A DNA stretch of 64,000 nt from Rhizobium sp. Leaf453. GTDB taxonomy: Bacteria > Pseudomonadota > Alphaproteobacteria > Rhizobiales > Rhizobiaceae. The position numbers and the translations under genes were made by a program. Positions 18,748 to 29,998 of this stretch are shown here, piece by piece. A model generated the notes under the pieces. It was given only the letters and a program-made list of their open reading frames with translations, was not told the DNA's origin and did not search any database. Position 1 is the stretch's first letter. Every line of letters starts with the position of its first letter. Location: NCBI RefSeq assembly GCF_001425605.1, contig NZ_LMRG01000007.1, positions 1-64,000 on the forward strand. The letters are read 5' to 3'.

Positions 18748-19263
18748 GGTTGGATATCACCGTTTAACAGCGAACTTCGGTTCGAAATGCTAGCGGACCA
18801 TTCAGCCGCAAATTCAACCTGTGTTTTGAATCGTCTGATGAGTGGAATGGGGGGCACTGCAGCCTTTAGCCGCGACGCCATTCCGCCAGATAAAGAAGGC
18901 CGGGAAACGAGCGGTGATTTTCAACCGCGGCCGAAAAAATGACAGAACAAACGATGAACTTTTTTCGCGCTGAGGAGGCTAAAGCCGAAGAGAGAAACGG
19001 GCGGGCGCGAACGCCCGACTTCTCTTTTCGTTCGAGTTCAAGCCGTCCCTGCACTAGCGGAAATCATGCTTGTGCCGGCTTGAAGTCGAAGAAGGCGGAA
19101 TGCGAGCAAGCTCGCATACTCTTTGCTTCGTTAGAAAAGGAAGTGTTCAAGTGTTCAGATGAGAGCCGCAGACACTAACGACAAAACAACCGTTGGCTCC
19201 GGCAAGCAAGACGGGCATTATATCGGGCGAACCCTAAGTGATTGATATCACAGAGAAAAACGT
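18748..19263. other. Intergenic region between island genes and tRNA-Pro
   Basis: Apart from the hairpin at 18991-19028 I see no supported feature in these 516 bp. Its best open frame (18939-19178, plus strand) runs through the hairpin and has no family resemblance, so it is not called. Confidence 0.35.
18991..19028 (+). terminator. Strong GC hairpin, terminator or small-RNA end
   Basis: AGAGAA-A-CGGGCG at 18991-19003 pairs with CGCCCG-AC-TTCTCT at 19012-19025 across an 8-nt loop, then TTTCGTT follows. The stem is 12 bp with one internal mismatch. It sits in otherwise empty DNA between convergent island genes and tRNA-Pro, so it may end a small RNA or be an orphan terminator. Confidence 0.45.
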
Positions 19264-19336
<73 letters not shown>

Positions 19337-19384
19337 TACGACGTTTTTGTTCGAGCTGTGAACACAAGCCATGACCCCGTATAA

Positions 19385-19442
<58 letters not shown>

Positions 19443-19613
19443 AACCGACGAAAGCCGTATATAAACAGGACTTGGCGCGCAAGCCCTGTTTTCAGAAAAG
19501 GCGATAATTCCGGTGAAAAATCCAGTGGGCCAAAAGTTGGATTTTCGGGATATTTAAAGTTTTCGGCAATTCCTTGGCCCGATAATGCGCTGGCAAAATC
19601 GAGGACCGAGACG

Positions 19614-20306
19614 ATGGCGAAAACGACAGCCAGGAAACCCCGCAAGCGGCGTGCAAGTGCCAAGCAGGCCAAGGACGGCATGTGGCAATGGTATCTGGCT
19701 GGCGTCCTGTCGGTCGGTGCTGTGGTCGCGTATGACAACCGCGCCGAGATCATGCCGATGGCGACACCGTTCTACACCGCATCGATCGCGAAGGTTCATC
19801 CCGCAGAAAAGCGCGAGAAGGCCGCTGAACATCGTGTTGAAAGAAACGCGGAAAAGTCTGTTCGAAAGGTGATTGAAGCCGATGTCGATCATCCGGTGCC
19901 GGCGCTTGCGCTGCCGATGCCCGACAGCCGGCCGGTCGAACAGGCGGCCTTGGATCAGACGCCGCGCAGGTCCGGAAGCTTCGTCTTCTGCACCGAGACC
20001 TTCGAAAACTGCGTCGTCGATGGTGGCACATTCTGGTACGGCCGGAAAAAAGTCGAGATCGCCGATATCCTCGCGCCGCGCATCAAGCAGGCCAAGTGCG
20101 ACAACGAGCGCAAGGTGGGCTCGCTGGCAAAACGGCGGCTCTGGGAAATCCTCAATGCCGGTGACGTTCATCTGGCTGGTGGAGACGGCGCTGGAGCCCG
20201 TGTGATGGTCGCCAACGGTCAATCCGCCGGCGCGGTGCTGGTTTCGGAGGGGCTGGCGTTTCCGAAGTCCGAAGGCAAGCGGGGCTGGTGCACGCAGCAG
20301 GGGTGA
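19614..20306 (+). CDS. Membrane-anchored thermonuclease-like protein
   Basis: A 230-residue protein with a very basic N-terminus (KTTARKPRKRRASAKQAK), one membrane segment at about residues 24-40 (WYLAGVLSVGAVVAY), a low-complexity linker, and a C-terminal domain from about 122. That domain (VVDGGTFWYGRKKVEIADILAP, then GSLAKRRLWEILNAG) follows the staphylococcal nuclease fold pattern. The usual catalytic Arg/Glu/Arg set is not clearly preserved, so activity is doubtful. The ATG at 19614 has GAGGA upstream. It is the first chromosomal-type gene after tRNA-Pro. Confidence 0.55.
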   Translation: MAKTTARKPRKRRASAKQAKDGMWQWYLAGVLSVGAVVAYDNRAEIMPMATPFYTASIAKVHPAEKREKAAEHRVERNAEKSVRKVIEADVDHPVPALALPMPDSRPVEQAALDQTPRRSGSFVFCTETFENCVVDGGTFWYGRKKVEIADILAPRIKQAKCDNERKVGSLAKRRLWEILNAGDVHLAGGDGAGARVMVANGQSAGAVLVSEGLAFPKSEGKRGWCTQQG

Positions 20307-20367
20307 GACGAAACAGAATGCCTAATCGACGAACTGCCGGGGCTCTTTCCACGCGGCAGTGGAAGCG

Positions 20368-21534
20368 TCAGATCCTCTTCGCCAGCCGGTAATAGACGGC
20401 TTCGGTCTTTTCGATCATCGTCTCCACCGAGAAACTTGCCATCTTTTCCTGGGCCGCCGCGCGCATGGCGCGGTATCTGTCCGGATCAGCGCTTTCCACC
20501 ATCGCATTCGCCAATTTTGCACTGTCGCCATCATTGGCGACGATCAGGCCGTTTCCATCTTGGTCAATGACGGTCGATGCACCGCCGACATCGGTTGAGA
20601 TCATCGGCTTTCCGGCCGCCGCCGCTTCCAGCATCACGTAGGACATCGCCTCGTAGCGGCTGGGCATGACCAGCATGTCGAACGCAGGCACGGCCTGCGA
20701 GCCGGTGAAGGCCGAGGTCAGGCGGATGCGATTCTGCAGACCGCTTTCGGCAATTGCCTTCCGCACCTCCGGCTCTAGTTCACCCGAACCGACCATGATC
20801 ATCTGCGTGTCGGGCAGGCGGGAGGCGGCATTGCGGAAGGCTTCGATCAAACGTTCCGGCGCCTTCTGGTGCGACAGGCGGCCGATGAAGCCGAAGACGA
20901 AGGTATCCGGCGAAATGCCGAAACTCGCGCGCACGGTGCTGGCCATGTCGAGCGGGGGCGGCGAGACGCCATTGACGATGACGGACAGCCGCGTCTCGGG
21001 CATGCCAAGCGACAGGGCATGAGCATGCTCGTCCTCGGAGACACAGATCAGGTAGTCAGTAAACAGGCGCGCAAGGATGACCTCGATGAGGCCATAGACA
21101 AGGCGTCCGCCCTTGCCGAGCGTCGGGTCCATCGTGCGGAACGCATGGGGCGTGTAAACGCGTGGGACATGGCGGCCGGGCAGGTAAGGGCGGGAGAGCG
21201 CGCCTGCCTTGGAACTGTGTCCATGGACGATGTCGAATGGCTGGCTACCCTTGATGATCTGCCGCAGCGCCCTGAACGCCGCAATGTCGGACGGCCCCGG
21301 CGCACGCTTCATGGCGATGGAATGAACGGCAGACAGATCGAGCGATTTCAGTTCGCGGATAAAGCCATCCTCGGCCCTGACCGGTGAATAGACCGCCTCG
21401 ACGTGATGTCCCCGCTGCTTCAGCCCGCGGCAGAGATCGAGAAAGTGCCGGCCGGAACCACCGCCGCTTGGTTCGAGCACCTGCAGGATGCGCAGGCCGC
21501 CATTCTCGCCAAGGGTCAAGGGAGTGATGCTCAT
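20368..21534 (-). CDS. GT4-family glycosyltransferase (polysaccharide cluster)
   Basis: A 388-residue GT-B enzyme. The N-terminal Rossmann domain starts with a glycine-rich loop (EPSGGGSGRHFLDL, about 21-34). The donor-binding C-terminal domain has GFIGRLSHQKAPERL and the GT4 motif ExxxxxxxE in EAMSYVMLE. The fold implies transfer of a nucleotide-sugar residue onto a lipid-linked precursor on the cytoplasmic face. It is the last gene of the leftward cluster, 60 bp after the polymerase-like gene. Donor and linkage cannot be read from sequence. Confidence 0.82.
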   Translation of the reverse strand: MSITPLTLGENGGLRILQVLEPSGGGSGRHFLDLCRGLKQRGHHVEAVYSPVRAEDGFIRELKSLDLSAVHSIAMKRAPGPSDIAAFRALRQIIKGSQPFDIVHGHSSKAGALSRPYLPGRHVPRVYTPHAFRTMDPTLGKGGRLVYGLIEVILARLFTDYLICVSEDEHAHALSLGMPETRLSVIVNGVSPPPLDMASTVRASFGISPDTFVFGFIGRLSHQKAPERLIEAFRNAASRLPDTQMIMVGSGELEPEVRKAIAESGLQNRIRLTSAFTGSQAVPAFDMLVMPSRYEAMSYVMLEAAAAGKPMISTDVGGASTVIDQDGNGLIVANDGDSAKLANAMVESADPDRYRAMRAAAQEKMASFSVETMIEKTEAVYYRLAKRI

Positions 21535-21594
21535 ATGGAAAAATCCGCCGCTTCGCTCGAAAGTCGATCCGCGCTCACTTCTAGCGTGCGGACG

Positions 21595-22862
21595 TTAACG
21601 CGCCGTTGGCGAGGGTGGCAAGCCGTGTGATCCGCTGATGCGGATCGAGCGCCTGTGGCGATATTCCAGGGCGCCACAGCCCCAGACGATGCCGAGCAGA
21701 AGGAAGAAATGCCGCCAGTGGTCGGTATCGATGACATTGCCGATGGCGGTATGGCCGATCAGCACGATCCAGGAGATCATCAGATAGGGTTGCCACGGCC
21801 GGTCCAGCAGCAGGAAGCGGAAGCCCATCGTAATCGTCCAGATGATCAGCGTGACATAGGACACGAAGCCGAGCCAGCCGTAGGAGGTCAGGCTTTTCAG
21901 CCAGATATTGTGCTCGTCCTCGGGAAAGATCTGGCTGAACACCATCGGCCCGATGCCGAGTGGTTTTTCCATCGACATCAGGAAACCGATCTTGTGTCGA
22001 TCGAAACGTCCGAGATGGCCGCCGTCATATTCCTGGACAAGCTGTGTACGGTTGGAAAACAGGTCGGAGACCTGGGGGATCTGAAGGGCGATGACGAGGG
22101 CGACGACCATGGCGATTGCTCCACTTAGCGCGATCACCAGGATTTTCAGCCGGAAGGCCCCGGTCCGCTCCTTCAGCAGCATCACGAGCACGAGCGCGCA
22201 GGCGCAGAACAGGTAGAGTGCCCATGCCGCGCGCGAGAAGGACAGGAACAGTCCCAGTGCCATGATCAGGATCGCGACTGCCTTGATCGGTGCGGTTGTG
22301 ATGCGCTCGGTCAGGAGGCGGTACATCAGGTAGAGCGACGGCGCGACGAGGAACGGTCCGAACACGTTGGGGTCCTGGAACGCGCCTTTGGCTCGGTCGT
22401 AGAGCGTGAAGGCCTCGCCGCCGGGGATGGCGCCGAAATAGCCGAGAATGCCGAGCAGCGAGGTGATGACGCCGGCCCAGACCCATGCATTGAAGATCAG
22501 CGTCAACCGATCCTGCCGGGCTTCGATAATCGCGGCATAGAAAACGGACGACATGGCGAGAAAGCCCGATACCGCCATGTACATAGGGCCTGTTCCCAGG
22601 TCATGCATGACGGTCAAGGACAGGATGCCGCCGGTCATGAAGAGGATGAGGAGGGCCAGAAGCGGTGCCACTGCGCGGGAGATTTTCAGGCCGAAAATGA
22701 ACCAGATCCCGATCAGGCCGGCGATGAAGACCTCATAGGGCGCCGGTTCGGAGATGACGAAGCCCGACAGGAAAACGCCAAACGTCACCATCGCCGAGCC
22801 GAGGATGGCCAAGGCGGCAAGCTGCGGCCGGAAAACCGCCGCCGGCGTGGCCTCGACAGCAC

Positions 22863-22866
<4 letters not shown>
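21595..22866 (-). CDS. O-antigen ligase/Wzy-type polysaccharide polymerase
   Basis: A 423-residue integral membrane protein with about 10-12 hydrophobic segments and a large periplasmic loop (about 270-340) containing LGIGPMVFSQIFPEDEHNIWLKSLTSYG, the Wzy_C/O-antigen ligase pattern with its conserved histidine. Such proteins polymerise or ligate lipid-linked oligosaccharides in the inner membrane. The start is TTG at 22866, overlapping the upstream stop as TTGA, with GGAGAA before it. By position it would correspond to uppF of the Agrobacterium unipolar polysaccharide locus (inference from remembered gene order). Confidence 0.75.
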
Positions 22867-24425
<1,559 letters not shown>

Positions 24426-24505
24426 GATATCCGCCCGGCCGTTTGAGTCCCTTCGGGATAACAGAAAGGCACTAAGAAACGCTTACGAGCGGCACGCACC
24501 ATTTC

Positions 24506-25657
24506 CTACGGGCGGGCCGATTCCGGTACAATGTCGTGATAGAGCCGGGTAATGCCGTCTGCCATCGTCGATGTCGAGAATTTGGCTTTGAACCCTGCGG
24601 CTTCGGGCATGACGCGGGCGGCCCAGTTCGGATCGGTGAGCGCATTTGTCATGGCCGTGGCAAGTGCAGCGGCATCGTCGGGGGGTACCAGCGCGGGGTT
24701 TTCTGCGCCCAGCACTTCGGGAATCCCGCCGACCCGGGAAGCAATGACCGGTTTGCGTCCAGCGAGCGCTTCCAGCACGATATAGGGCATCGATTCGGCA
24801 CGCGAGGGAACAACGACATTGCGCGTGAAGGAGAAGGCGTCGCGCGCCTTCATCGCCGGCAGCATCTCGATGCGGCGTCCGAGACCGCGCTCCAGCATCA
24901 TCTGTTCGTACTCGGCCTTCTGTGGTCCGTCACCGATCATCATGGCCGACAAGGGCCGGCCGACGATTCGCTCGGTCTTGGCAAAGGCGTCGATGAAGAG
25001 GTCCGGTCCCTTCAAATCGCGCAACATGCCGATATAGAGAAAATCGACGGCGTCCGGCCTCGCATGGACCATTTCGAAGTCGCGGTCATTGATGCCGTTG
25101 TAGATGCGCTCGCTACGGGTGCGCGGCTTACCCACCTTGGCGATATAAGTGTCGCGCTCGAAGTCGCAGACGAAGACGATCGCGTCGGTGAAGATTTCCT
25201 GAAAACGCTCCAGCACGAAGACCATCTTTCCTGAGAAGGTCTTCCTGTCATAGTGCAGGCTGCCGCCATGCGGCGAATAGATGCGGGCAACGCAATACCT
25301 GTTCACCCGCAAGGCTGAGCCGATGATCCGGGACAGGACGCCTCCCTTGGCGCCGTGTCCATGCAGGATATCCGGCCGCAAACTTCTGATTTCCTTGTAG
25401 CTCCTGTACAGTGCCGCCGCATCCGCGATGCCGATGGAACGGCGGATCGGGAGGCGGACGAGACCCAGCGACAGAAACGGCCTGATCTCGTCGAAAAGCT
25501 TGTCTTCGTAGTCTCCACCGGTCGTGCTGTCACAGAGGATGCCGACCTGGTGCCCCACCTTCGCCTGCGCTTCCGCCAGGTCGCGCACATGGCGGAAAAT
25601 CCCGCCAACGGGCGACCGGAAGCAATGAATAATGCGCAACGGGCGGGGATCCGGCAT
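24506..25657 (-). CDS. GT4-family glycosyltransferase (uppD position)
   Basis: A 383-residue GT-B glycosyltransferase with N-terminal SPVGGIFRHVRDL, a central HGHGAKGG patch, and the GT4 donor motif in PSRAESMPYIVLEAL (ESMPYIVLE fits Ex7E). It should add a sugar to the lipid-linked repeat in the cytoplasm. It starts 5 bp after the export-lipoprotein gene stop, so the two are co-transcribed, and 80 bp separate it from the initiating transferase gene. It is similar in layout to the other GT4 enzyme of this cluster but is not a recent copy. Confidence 0.82.
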   Translation of the reverse strand: MPDPRPLRIIHCFRSPVGGIFRHVRDLAEAQAKVGHQVGILCDSTTGGDYEDKLFDEIRPFLSLGLVRLPIRRSIGIADAAALYRSYKEIRSLRPDILHGHGAKGGVLSRIIGSALRVNRYCVARIYSPHGGSLHYDRKTFSGKMVFVLERFQEIFTDAIVFVCDFERDTYIAKVGKPRTRSERIYNGINDRDFEMVHARPDAVDFLYIGMLRDLKGPDLFIDAFAKTERIVGRPLSAMMIGDGPQKAEYEQMMLERGLGRRIEMLPAMKARDAFSFTRNVVVPSRAESMPYIVLEALAGRKPVIASRVGGIPEVLGAENPALVPPDDAAALATAMTNALTDPNWAARVMPEAAGFKAKFSTSTMADGITRLYHDIVPESARP

Positions 25658-25662
25658 GACTG

Positions 25663-26232
25663 TCAGAACAGTCGTTCGCGGACGTAAATCGTGTCACCTG
25701 CCATGATCGGATCGGAAATCGAAACGCGCCCGGTGATGGTGCGCCCGTTGATCTTGCGCGTGACATCGACATTTGCCTGATTGGCGCGCGGTGAATAGCC
25801 GCCGGCAACGGCAATGGCGTTCTGCACAGTCATGCCCGGTACATAGGAATACTGTCCGGCCTGGCCGACTTCACCCATGATGAAGACCGAGCGATAGCGA
25901 TCGACTTCGATCGTCACATCGGGGTCACGCAGATAGCCCTGGCGCAACTTGCTGGCGATCATCGTTTCCATCTCGGGCAGCGTATGGCCTCGCGACGGTA
26001 CGGCGCCGATCAGAGGGAAGGCGACATAGCCGGCCTGGTCCACCGTATAGCTGCCGCTGAGGCCCGCCTGTTCGAAGACGTTGATCCGCAGCCGGTCGCC
26101 GCTGTCGATACGGTAGGGCTGGATCGTCGCTTCGCTGAATGCCTTCGGTGCCGGCTGATAACTGGTGCACCCCGACAGGGCGAGGCACAGGGTTGCCAGG
26201 GCAAGGCCTGCTTTCAATCGTGCGGACGTCAT
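25663..26232 (-). CDS. uppC: Polysaccharide export outer-membrane lipoprotein (Wza/HfsD-like)
   Basis: A 189-residue lipoprotein. A signal peptide ends in the lipobox LSGC (Cys22). The Poly_export domain follows (YRIDSGDRLRINVFEQ, near 40-55), then a SLBB-like domain (VFIMGEVGQAGQYSYVPGMTVQNAI). Wza-family proteins form the outer-membrane channel. This one is short: it has one SLBB repeat and no visible C-terminal barrel helix. It is the first gene of the leftward operon and diverges from the Wzz/Wzc-like gene. The symbol follows the Agrobacterium upp locus. Confidence 0.85.
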   Translation of the reverse strand: MTSARLKAGLALATLCLALSGCTSYQPAPKAFSEATIQPYRIDSGDRLRINVFEQAGLSGSYTVDQAGYVAFPLIGAVPSRGHTLPEMETMIASKLRQGYLRDPDVTIEVDRYRSVFIMGEVGQAGQYSYVPGMTVQNAIAVAGGYSPRANQANVDVTRKINGRTITGRVSISDPIMAGDTIYVRERLF

Positions 26233-26446
26233 TGGGCTCTCACGCTCCGGAAACCAAGTTCATGGTCTGATGTTATCAATCTGTTAGGGTTAATAGGCGG
26301 TAAAGGGCAGAACCGATTTTCACCTGTCGGACGCGTTCGGCGCGATTTTTCCCTGAAGCTTTAGGTTTCGGCAACTGTCCGCATTAACCCTTGCGTTACC
26401 ATGTTTGTTTACGGTGGCGCGAATTGTGCAGGTTCGGAGTAAGCGC

Positions 26447-28579
26447 ATGTCTGGCGTCAGCGGCGGTCATCAGGATGTAGATATCGATCTCGGCGGGCTT
26501 TTCCGCGCCATCTGGCGTCGGCGGGGCAGGGTGCTGATGGCGACCGTCGTCTTTGCCGGCCTTGCTTTCACCGGTGCCAACCTGATGTCCCCGCAATACC
26601 AATCGGAAACGCGGCTCCTCATCGAATCGCGCCAGCCCGCCTACAGTGGCGCCAATCAATCGACACCGCAGACCACGGACAGTCCTTTCGATGAATCCGG
26701 CATTTCCAGCCAGGTACAGGTTCTCCGCTCGGTCGATCTGATCAAGCAGGTTGCCCGTGAAATGAAGCTGTACGAATTGCCCGAGTTCGATCCGACCGCG
26801 AACCCGTCGGCCATTTCCGATGTTCTCGTCATGCTGGGCATCAAGAAGAACCCACTGGACCTGCCACCGGAAGAGCGGGTCCTCAAGGAGTTCGAGGAGA
26901 AGCTGCAGGTCTATCAGGTCGAAAAGTCCCGCGTCATTGCCATCCAGTTCACCTCCAAGGACCCGAAGCTGGCGGCCGCCATCCCCAACGAGATGGCCAA
27001 GGTTTTCCAGTCGCTCCAAAGCGGCGCCAAGCTCGATTCCAACTCGGAAGCAAGTCGCTGGCTGGAGCCCGAGATCGCCAATCTGCGCGAAAAGGTGCGC
27101 GATGCCGAGGCAAAGGTCGCCGATTATCGCGCATCCTCCGATCTGCTGCTGACCGGCGAAACTGGCGGCACCTTCGCGACGAAGCAGTTGAATGACATTT
27201 CGACCGAACTCGCCCGCGTACGTGGCGAGCGCGCCAATGCCGACGCGCGTGCCGAAGGCGTGCGCACCGCGCTGGCGAACGGAAGGGCTGTCGATACCTT
27301 GAATGACGTCGTTGCATCGCCGATGATCCAGCGGTTGAAGGAAACGGAATCGAATGTCCAGGCGCAGGTCGCAGACCTGTCGACGACATTGCTCGACGGC
27401 CATCCGCGGCTGAAGGCATTGAAGGCACAGTTGCAGGGTATCCGCACCCAGATCGTCAGCGAAACGAAGAAGATTCTCGGCAGCCTGGAAAATGAAGCCA
27501 ATGTCGCGCAACTGCGCGAGAAGCAATTGATCGGTCAACTGAACACGCTGAAGGCAAGTTCGGCAAAGGCCGGCGAAGATGAAGTCGGTCTGCGCGCCCT
27601 CGAGCGCGAAGCGGTTGCACAACGTCAATTGCTGGAAACCTATCTGGCCCGCTACCGTGAGGCGACGTCGCGCAGCGGCGCGGATGCGGCCCCGGCGGAT
27701 GCGCGCGTTATTTCGCGGGCCGTCGAGCCCACCGAGGCACAATTTCCAAAGGTCGTGCCGATCACAATCGTTGCAGCCTTTGCGAGCTTCCTTGTCAGCT
27801 GTGTCGTGATCATGCTTTCTGAGTTGTTCAGCGGTCGCGCCTTGCGTCCGGTCGGCGTGGAGCATGAGACTGTCGTGGAAGAGGAAAAGCAAAAGCGCGC
27901 AGCGGCGCCCTTGCGGGAACAACCGGTTCCGGCGACCGAGCGCGTGGCCGTTGCGCCGCAGGTTGCACCGGCGGATATCACCGACGACGATTTCTCGATC
28001 CAGTCCGTCGCCGAACATGTGTGCGGCGATGACGTCCGCGTCGCGATCTCGGTATCCCCCGCCGGTGACAAGGGCTCGATGCATACGGTCATGCTGGCGC
28101 GGCTGGTTGCGGAGCAGGGGCGCAAGATCGCCGTGATTGATCTCACCGGCTCTGCCTACCCGACCCGGCTGATGGCGCAATCGGCCGGTCTTGCCGGCAT
28201 CACCAACCTGCTCGTCGGCGAAGTTCCGTTTACGGAAACCATCCATTCCGACCGTCTGTCGGACGCCCACATCATCCCGCAGGGCGACGCCGATGCGGCT
28301 CTCGCCATGCGTGGCATCGAGCGCCTGCAGATGATCATAGACGCCCTGACGAATGCCTATGACACGGTGCTGGTCGAGTGCGGTCCGGCCGATGTCGAGG
28401 CGATCAAGAGGGTATACCGGTCACAGGATGCGGAAATCATCATCTCCGCCCCGTCCGTCGACAATGAGGCCATCATCGACCTCATCACCGGTTTCGGCGA
28501 GGCGGGGTTCACCAATATCGTGCTGATGACGGGGACGGGCTATCCGAAATCCGGCGACTCAGGCCGTCGGGCGGCCTGA
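26447..28579 (+). CDS. Wzz/Wzc-type polysaccharide co-polymerase with degraded kinase domain
   Basis: A 710-residue inner-membrane protein. A Wzz domain opens it (membrane helix near 33-50), then a long periplasmic coiled-coil section (about 170-400), a GNVR-like region, a second membrane helix near 430-455 and a cytoplasmic P-loop-like domain (about 510-700). That domain lacks a proper Walker A: the loop reads SPAGDKGSMHT. It also has no tyrosine-rich tail, so it is probably not an active BY-kinase. The ATG at 26447 has GGAG at ideal spacing, preferred over the upstream TTG at 26405. It would pair with the export lipoprotein to span the envelope (uppB position). Confidence 0.8.
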   Translation: MSGVSGGHQDVDIDLGGLFRAIWRRRGRVLMATVVFAGLAFTGANLMSPQYQSETRLLIESRQPAYSGANQSTPQTTDSPFDESGISSQVQVLRSVDLIKQVAREMKLYELPEFDPTANPSAISDVLVMLGIKKNPLDLPPEERVLKEFEEKLQVYQVEKSRVIAIQFTSKDPKLAAAIPNEMAKVFQSLQSGAKLDSNSEASRWLEPEIANLREKVRDAEAKVADYRASSDLLLTGETGGTFATKQLNDISTELARVRGERANADARAEGVRTALANGRAVDTLNDVVASPMIQRLKETESNVQAQVADLSTTLLDGHPRLKALKAQLQGIRTQIVSETKKILGSLENEANVAQLREKQLIGQLNTLKASSAKAGEDEVGLRALEREAVAQRQLLETYLARYREATSRSGADAAPADARVISRAVEPTEAQFPKVVPITIVAAFASFLVSCVVIMLSELFSGRALRPVGVEHETVVEEEKQKRAAAPLREQPVPATERVAVAPQVAPADITDDDFSIQSVAEHVCGDDVRVAISVSPAGDKGSMHTVMLARLVAEQGRKIAVIDLTGSAYPTRLMAQSAGLAGITNLLVGEVPFTETIHSDRLSDAHIIPQGDADAALAMRGIERLQMIIDALTNAYDTVLVECGPADVEAIKRVYRSQDAEIIISAPSVDNEAIIDLITGFGEAGFTNIVLMTGTGYPKSGDSGRRAA

Positions 28580-28591
28580 ACGAGACCATTT

Positions 28592-29860
28592 TTACTCGCC
28601 GTCCGATTCCGTTGAGGGTTGCATTCCCGGCGCCTGTCGTTGTTGGCGCAGACGTTGCAGAAAGGCATAGGCCCGCTTGTTCTTCTTGATGGCCGCCTTG
28701 GCGCGGACGACGGCATGATGCGTGCCCGCGGCTAAGCGGCCCCGGAGCGTCAACGGCAGCACGATATCGCGCTGAATGGTCTCCATCGTGCACCAGGATC
28801 GCTTGTAGGCCTGGTCACCGATGCCGAAGTCGAACAACTTGACGCCATCCGCATTGAGCTTCTGGATCATCAGATAGAACAGCAGTTCACCCGGGCTGCT
28901 GTCGGCGGCGATCTCTTCATCGATCGAGCCGAACTGGCAGATGACGTGGTCACCCTTGCGTGACAGGCCGGCAATGGCGATGACGCGGCCTTCATGCTCG
29001 CCCTTCAACCGAATGGCGTTGAGTTGCAGCGGTTCGCCGCCATGTCCCGGCCCGAGCGCCGCAAGCGCATGGAAGAAGGCTTGCGTTTCGCTGTCCTGGA
29101 AAACATTCGGTAGACCGAGCGCTTTGAACCGCACCGCCTTCTGCTCGAAAAACAGGTCGAGAAGCTGGCGCCGCTCTTCATCGGTTGTGGCTACGATGTG
29201 TTCGTATCCACCGAGAGCCTCCAGACGCTTCTCCGAAACACGGAATTTCTTGCGCCGCCGCTTGGCGTTGATCTGCGCAAGCGTCGCCTCGAAACTGTCG
29301 AGAAGCGGAAGTTGGAACGATGAGTTCTGGTTGCGAACAGCGGGAAGGGATGCCAGCGGATGGCGGATGCCGCGCCAGTCGAACGGCATCTTTTCCAGGG
29401 TGACGATATCGGCGACGCGCGACAGCTTGGCCGAAAGGTCGGCGATCAGCGTTGCGGCGAGCTTCTTGCAGGCGATCGGATCGAAATCGGCGGCAAAAAT
29501 GCCGGTGTTCATATTGCTGTGCGGCGAGCCAAGGAACCGAGCGGTGCGGAAGAACCGGCCACGCACCAGTTCCAGCGGCAGGATGAAGACGGTCCGCTGG
29601 TCGATGCTGCCGCGGACGAGAAGCACCTGATTGTCATGGGTCGCGGCCCAGGCCTTGCACCAATCGAAGCCCTGATGCAGCGAGGTGGCACTGGAGTTTT
29701 CCAGCATACGCCAGTCGGCTTCGAGGGCTTCCATGCTGACATGGACGGACAGCTTGAGGTCATGGGTGACGACGATGTCCTGCGCCTTGTCGCGACGCGC
29801 ATGCCAGACGCGGCGGCGAGCCTCGTTCACGGGCATCATGTTGAAGTCCACGTCCGTCAT
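28592..29860 (-). CDS. GNAT/BioF2-like (FemAB-related) acyltransferase
   Basis: A 422-residue soluble protein of the Acetyltransf_6/BioF2-like class. The first GNAT-like half contains SATSLHQGFDWCKAW; the second half has the family's MIQKLNADGVKLFDFGIGDQAYKRSW segment near residues 330-360. Members attach acyl or aminoacyl groups in polysaccharide and capsule pathways. It is convergent with the Wzz/Wzc-like gene (12 bp between stops) and fits the uppA position. The likely role is substitution of the surface polysaccharide; substrate not readable. Confidence 0.7.
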   Translation of the reverse strand: MTDVDFNMMPVNEARRRVWHARRDKAQDIVVTHDLKLSVHVSMEALEADWRMLENSSATSLHQGFDWCKAWAATHDNQVLLVRGSIDQRTVFILPLELVRGRFFRTARFLGSPHSNMNTGIFAADFDPIACKKLAATLIADLSAKLSRVADIVTLEKMPFDWRGIRHPLASLPAVRNQNSSFQLPLLDSFEATLAQINAKRRRKKFRVSEKRLEALGGYEHIVATTDEERRQLLDLFFEQKAVRFKALGLPNVFQDSETQAFFHALAALGPGHGGEPLQLNAIRLKGEHEGRVIAIAGLSRKGDHVICQFGSIDEEIAADSSPGELLFYLMIQKLNADGVKLFDFGIGDQAYKRSWCTMETIQRDIVLPLTLRGRLAAGTHHAVVRAKAAIKKNKRAYAFLQRLRQQRQAPGMQPSTESDGE

Positions 29861-29998
29861 GTTCGCCTGGATTTCCGGATTATGCTGACAATCGCATCTA
29901 TCCCGAACATGCCCTTACTTTCATTTAAATTGGACACGCTCGCGGGGGCTTCCGGCCGATTTCGGCAAATTCGGTTACCGAAAGGATAAAGTCGGGCG

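Noticed and set aside
18939..19178. 79-codon plus-strand frame before the tRNA
   Set aside because: It reads through a strong hairpin, is low in recognisable structure and resembles no family.
26396..28270. 624-codon minus-strand open frame opposite the Wzz/Wzc-like gene
   Set aside because: A GC-rich antisense shadow; the plus strand has the clear family motifs and ribosome binding site.
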